Positions 60,051 through 64,000 of a DNA stretch of 64,000 nucleotides are shown here, one piece after another. The translations under genes were made by a program, and so were the position numbers. The stretch lies in NCBI GenBank assembly GCA_963854835.1, contig OY978525.1, positions 32,077,253 to 32,141,252 on the forward strand, in the 5' to 3' direction. Under the pieces are notes generated by a model that saw nothing but the letters and a program-made list of their open reading frames with translations, searched no databases and had not been told where the DNA came from. This stretch comes from Megamerina dolium. Lineage: Eukaryota > Arthropoda > Insecta > Diptera > Megamerinidae. Within the stretch, counting starts at the first letter, position 1, and each line of letters begins with the position of its first letter.

Positions 60051-61444
60051 TATTTAAAACGATTTCTTCTCTGAAAATCGTAACTGAAGAATTGGAGAAT
60101 TTTGTAAACATTCACATCTTCTTCCAATGATAATTTCTCCTCTGCCAAAAAATCGATAATTTATCAAAAGCTTCCGATAATAATTACATTGTAGCAATGA
60201 AACAAACTAAAAAGTTATATAATTGAACATGCAAAACAACACAAATTAAATTGAAAAGTTCAATTTAGAACTGTGAAAGAACCACTCGCAATATTTCAAA
60301 GAAAATTGTGAGGGACGAAGAAAAAAAATTAAGAGAATGACGATAAAGTACAACATCGATTGATTGTGTACTATGCAATCATCAACTAAAAACAAAAAAC
60401 AATATTAAAAAGTATTTGACTGAAAATGACTATGAATATACGCTGCTGGCAGATTCAATTCTAAAAGAAATGATACAACGTTATCAAAAGTATTGCTGAA
60501 TAAAAAATACAAAAAATTCACAAAAAGGAAACTATGTAAAATAAGTATGCTCTGCTCTGTCTGCTGCCTACTGTCTCGCCAGGCACGTTATCATTCTCAC
60601 GTTAGAATTTTCACTTTGCTATCATTGCTACAGATATTTCTATGTTGCCCAGCCACCTGATAGAAACACCTATTTTCGTATCATAAAAATACGGTTGTTC
60701 CTTTGTTTTATGTAAAAAAGAAACTCCCATACTCCCATCATTATGGCAACAGACAAAATTTAATTGTCAAAAAAAGACAAATGTCAATGTAGAAAAAAGA
60801 TTCTTTCCGCAGGACACAGGACAAACTTATATGTTTGTATAAATGAATGAATTTTGAATAAATATGAATTGAAATTTTCGACGATAAAATATATTCCTCA
60901 GCTAAGCAAAAAATTACAATTGTACGTATGTACATTAAACAAATTGTATGAAGCACTTTATAAGAAAAACCCATTTGTGCAATTTAAATTTTATAATGTA
61001 CATATACCGACTATTTTCCTTTCGTTGTGTTTTTTTTCTTTCTTGGCATTGACTTTCAATTATTTCTTTATTTCTTAAATTAACCTCAAAGTGAAAAGAC
61101 ATATTATATGGACATAAAGAGTTTTAAGTAACCTTTGAGAAACGCTTTAAGATGTTTAATTCATTACATTCTCTGTGTTGGACTTCGCCTCAAAATAAGG
61201 TTGAACCAAGCGGGAGAGCATTTCAGGATAAAAAAATCTTTTCTAAGTAATTTCTTTAGTAAAATAAACGAATCCGTTGTATTTCTGTTCGAATTTGGGC
61301 CCAAGTTCTTTGGAACTGAGTAAAACTACTTATATTAGCCGATTCATCACGATAGCATACATTTTACGGGACTTGACCATAGTGCTATATCAGAATGTTG
61401 TTCACATAAAATTTACTGTTTACTAAACGATTGTAGATTAATTC
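60051..61444. other. A+T-rich stretch without recognised gene
   Basis: Only short frames occur, none recognisable. Confidence 0.6.
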
Positions 61445-61765
61445 AGCAAAACCTTTGCAATAATGTCGACAATTTTTTATATGAACAAAATGTTTGTTCC
61501 AACAATGTTGCAAATATAAATTGTTTGTTCGATATCGTTTCAATGTTTTTTGCAATAACGCCGAAAATGTACTGAATCATATATTTCAACTATTTTTTGT
61601 GCTAATATTGTAAAAACATGTTCCATTTTCGAAAATCTAATTCCATAAATTCATTATGGAATTAATTCAATTATTTCAATTTTTTTTTTTTTTTGCAATA
61701 ATATCGAAGAAGTGGCTAAAATGTTTGCAATAATGTCGAAATATTTTTGAGATTAATTTATGCGA
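61445..61765 (+). repeat. TGTCG-motif repeat
   Basis: TTTGCAATAATGTCGACAAT, TTTGCAATAACGCCGAAAAT, TTTGCAATAATATCGAAG and TTTGCAATAATGTCGAAATA recur. This is the clearest block of the family also seen at 29.2, 30.9 and 36.2 kb. Spacing varies from about 30 to 140 bp. Confidence 0.65.
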
Positions 61766-61789
61766 CCATAATTTTTGTAGCTCAAAGGT

Positions 61790-62110
61790 TTGTCTATCGT
61801 ACAATTGGACATCCTGGCTTACGAATCCAAGACTCTAGGCCAAGGCATGGCCACAGTCTTCTTGATTAACAGTCAAAGTGCACTCAAGGCGATTGTGAAC
61901 CCTGTAAGATGAAGCTGAATACCGCTGAGAATGCAAAAAAATTCATCTTATATAGATTTCAGGACATTCCCTGTATTTCAGGGAATAAATTGGCCTATTT
62001 TAGTACGTTTATGGATCCAAAAGTAATTCCGACATGCTCTCAGCGGGATTCCCGAGCAGGGTCAATGACTTTGAGTTTCATAGAGGAGGCCTATTTGTAA
62101 ATATTTTTGT
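61790..62110 (+). pseudogene. Retroelement RNase H scrap
   Basis: The plus strand at about 61846-61908 reads ATVFLINSQSALKAIVNPVR and then a stop. This resembles the third RNase H motif (SDSQxALKAL), with the Asp replaced by Asn. The flanking ~250 bp are less A+T-rich and probably derive from the same element, but no second motif is clear. It could be non-LTR or LTR in origin. Confidence 0.4.
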
Positions 62111-62136
62111 AAGTATCTTATATAAAAAATATATTG

Positions 62137-62366
62137 GACTAATAAGCCCCGAAATGGTCTTTAACCGAGCTTCTCTTCCAGTATTGTTGTGCGTGTTAAA
62201 TTTTCGGACAGTATTAGAAGGTACCTACTTATATTCGCCGGTTCCGAACGGCAGAGCCTTTGTGGCAATACTTTTTCTCAGATTTGTGACAGAGTTCTGT
62301 TAGAAGCTTTTCCATGGCAAATTGTTACTGCCGGAAGAATTGCCAATTTTTTGCTGACTCTGTCGA
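62137..62366 (-). mobile_element. tRNA-derived SINE, 5'-truncated
   Basis: AACCGAGCTTCTCTTCCAGT, GCGTGTTAAATTTTCGGACA, GCCGGTTCCGAACGGCAGAG, TTGTGACAGAGTTCTGTTAG and TTACTGCCGGAAGAATTGCC are the inverse of the SINE body. It stops before the tRNA-like head. Confidence 0.85.
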
Positions 62367-64000
62367 AATAAACTTATTTCGTTAAAATAAGAACATTGGT
62401 GTCAGAAAATCACATTGTATATCTACAAAATTGCCAAATTTTTTTAAGATTTTCAGCATGTCATTGTGTTATAGATTATTTCTAGTATAATCACCAGCAA
62501 TCAAGTTATTGAGTTTCGATTAAATTTAAAATGTTTTTTAGTTTAATTTACGATAGGTGTTCAGTACTCCCTTTTGTTTACACAAAAAAAAAAGTTCCTG
62601 ACTATTGATTTTCTTCATTTAATCAAATAAAAGCTTGACTATAATCTATATAATTTATCAAAAATGTATATACGAGTATGACGTTCAAATAGTCTTATGG
62701 AATTTCTAATAAAATATTTAAGAATTTGCTCAGTTTTTGATATATCTTAATCAAAAATATCTAAGTAAGGTATATGTATGTGTATGTGTATAGTAATGAC
62801 CGTATTTGATTTTCTTTTATAAAAGAACGCAAGCTTAATATTCAAGTTTGTTGAAAGCATATAAGAGAGTTGGATAGGGGGAAAAAGCGTATCATATTTT
62901 GAGATGTTTAATTTCTTTTGACTTTTTCACATACATTTGTTATTTGTATTCTCTTCACATCTATCTGTTATCAATTTCTTCAAATTAAACATTTCATTTC
63001 ATTTATATGGCAAATATTATTTCTTCATCATTCTCATTATTACGGTATTTCACGTCAATGGTTTCTTTCTTTATTTGTTATGTTTTTTTTTTTTTATTCT
63101 TTACACTTTCTGAAATATGTTTGCAAAAATATTGTAGGAGTAAAATTTAACAACACTAGTGCTAACTAAGCCTCAAGCATAGTTGCAAATAAAAAATAGT
63201 TAACTATGAAATTTGTTATTCATACATGCATATACATATATCACAGACTTAAAACAAATATGGATACAATTTGATTGCCCAGACAGACATTGAAAATGGA
63301 ATTTATTTGCAATTTTATCTTATACCACATTCATGTATATTCTCATAGTCTCATCTCGAGCTTCATCCTACCTATGTTTCGATTATAGACAATTTTTGAT
63401 TCTAGTATTATGTTTGGTATTATAAATAAAAACTACTAAAGGATTTTCTCATGAATGATTTTTGGTTTACCAATCTTTTGAAATTGCTTTTTTTCACTTA
63501 CTGATTTCATACTTTATATTTTTGAATTTTTTCAATTATATTCTTGCTCTTATGATATTCAATATCCAATTGCAAATTACCTGCAAAGAGATAGAAATAA
63601 AATGGAAAAGTTAAAATGGTTAAAAATACGATATATTCTTGTGGTTAAGTTGAAAAATTTATTAAACAAAAATATAGGTACATACATATACATATATAAC
63701 TACCATATACATACATATATATATGAGTATAAAGGTATCATAAATATGAACCTGAAGAAAATAAAATCGAATTGGCTTTTATTTATATGTAATTTTGATA
63801 GAATTTGAATTTTTGAAGAAATAATAGATCATCAGTTGGAATTAATTATTCAAAATTGTGGTAAAATTGAAATTGATTTTGTTGAAGAATGTAGAAATAC
63901 TTATACATCATTTTTTGACTGAATCGAAAATTGAACTTATTTTTTTTTTCAAATTTGGTTTAATTGCACTCTTTGAAATTAAAGCCCTAAAGGAAATATA
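62367..64000. other. A+T-rich stretch without recognised gene
   Basis: No repeat family, element end or recognisable frame up to the right edge. Confidence 0.6.

Overview
The window is non-coding, A+T-rich DNA from a higher dipteran. A true fruit fly (Tephritidae) is my best guess, based on the mixture of repeats: irritans-like and cecropia/mellifera-like mariners, a Bari/Tc1-like element, jockey-, F- and LOA-like non-LTR retrotransposons, and DINE-1/Helentron-like elements with short GTGGGCGTGGC-type tandem repeats. I found no convincing exon of a host gene. Every long open frame I recognise belongs to a transposable element, and nearly all are broken. The stretch is best read as a very large intron or an intergenic region.

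Layout. 0.4-1.1 kb: a promoter-like, internally repeated non-coding module with two TATA-like boxes. 1.3-5.9 kb: an RTE-like tail, an internally deleted mariner, and an F-like non-LTR element split by a younger jockey-like element with a 12-bp target duplication. 7.9-15.2 kb: a palindromic SINE pair, a degenerate tandem-repeat block, and two oppositely oriented arrays of a ~152-bp repeat. 16.5-21.5 kb: a mariner, several RTE-like tails (two converging), another tandem array, and a piggyBac-like element between TTAA sites. 23.4-31.2 kb: two DINE/Helentron-like elements of one family (one with ~298-bp repeats), a further ~152-bp array and a long (TA)n. 33.1-33.6 kb: a probable solo LTR. 36.5-40.6 kb: an RTE-like remnant, a LOA-like 3' end with RNase H, and a second, 5'-truncated copy of the jockey-like element. 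45.3-46.1 kb: a non-autonomous hAT element with a perfect 8-bp duplication. 48.0-50.2 kb: a LOA-like 3'UTR, a SINE, and a third DINE/Helentron-like element with another SINE inside it. 53.0-58.4 kb: three DNA transposons in a row (irritans-like mariner, Tc1-like element with IR/DR ends, and a mariner lacking all three catalytic aspartates that sits in a ~152-bp repeat array). 59.1-62.4 kb: SINE copies, a TGTCG-motif repeat and an RNase H scrap.

There is no pathway here. The content is a record of nested insertions. The least familiar items are a tRNA-derived SINE family (nine complete or partial copies), the Helentron-like families with distinct tandem-repeat cores, the hAT and piggyBac-like elements with intact target duplications, and the tandem TATA module near the left edge. 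All family names rest on motif recognition by eye; no alignment or database search was run.
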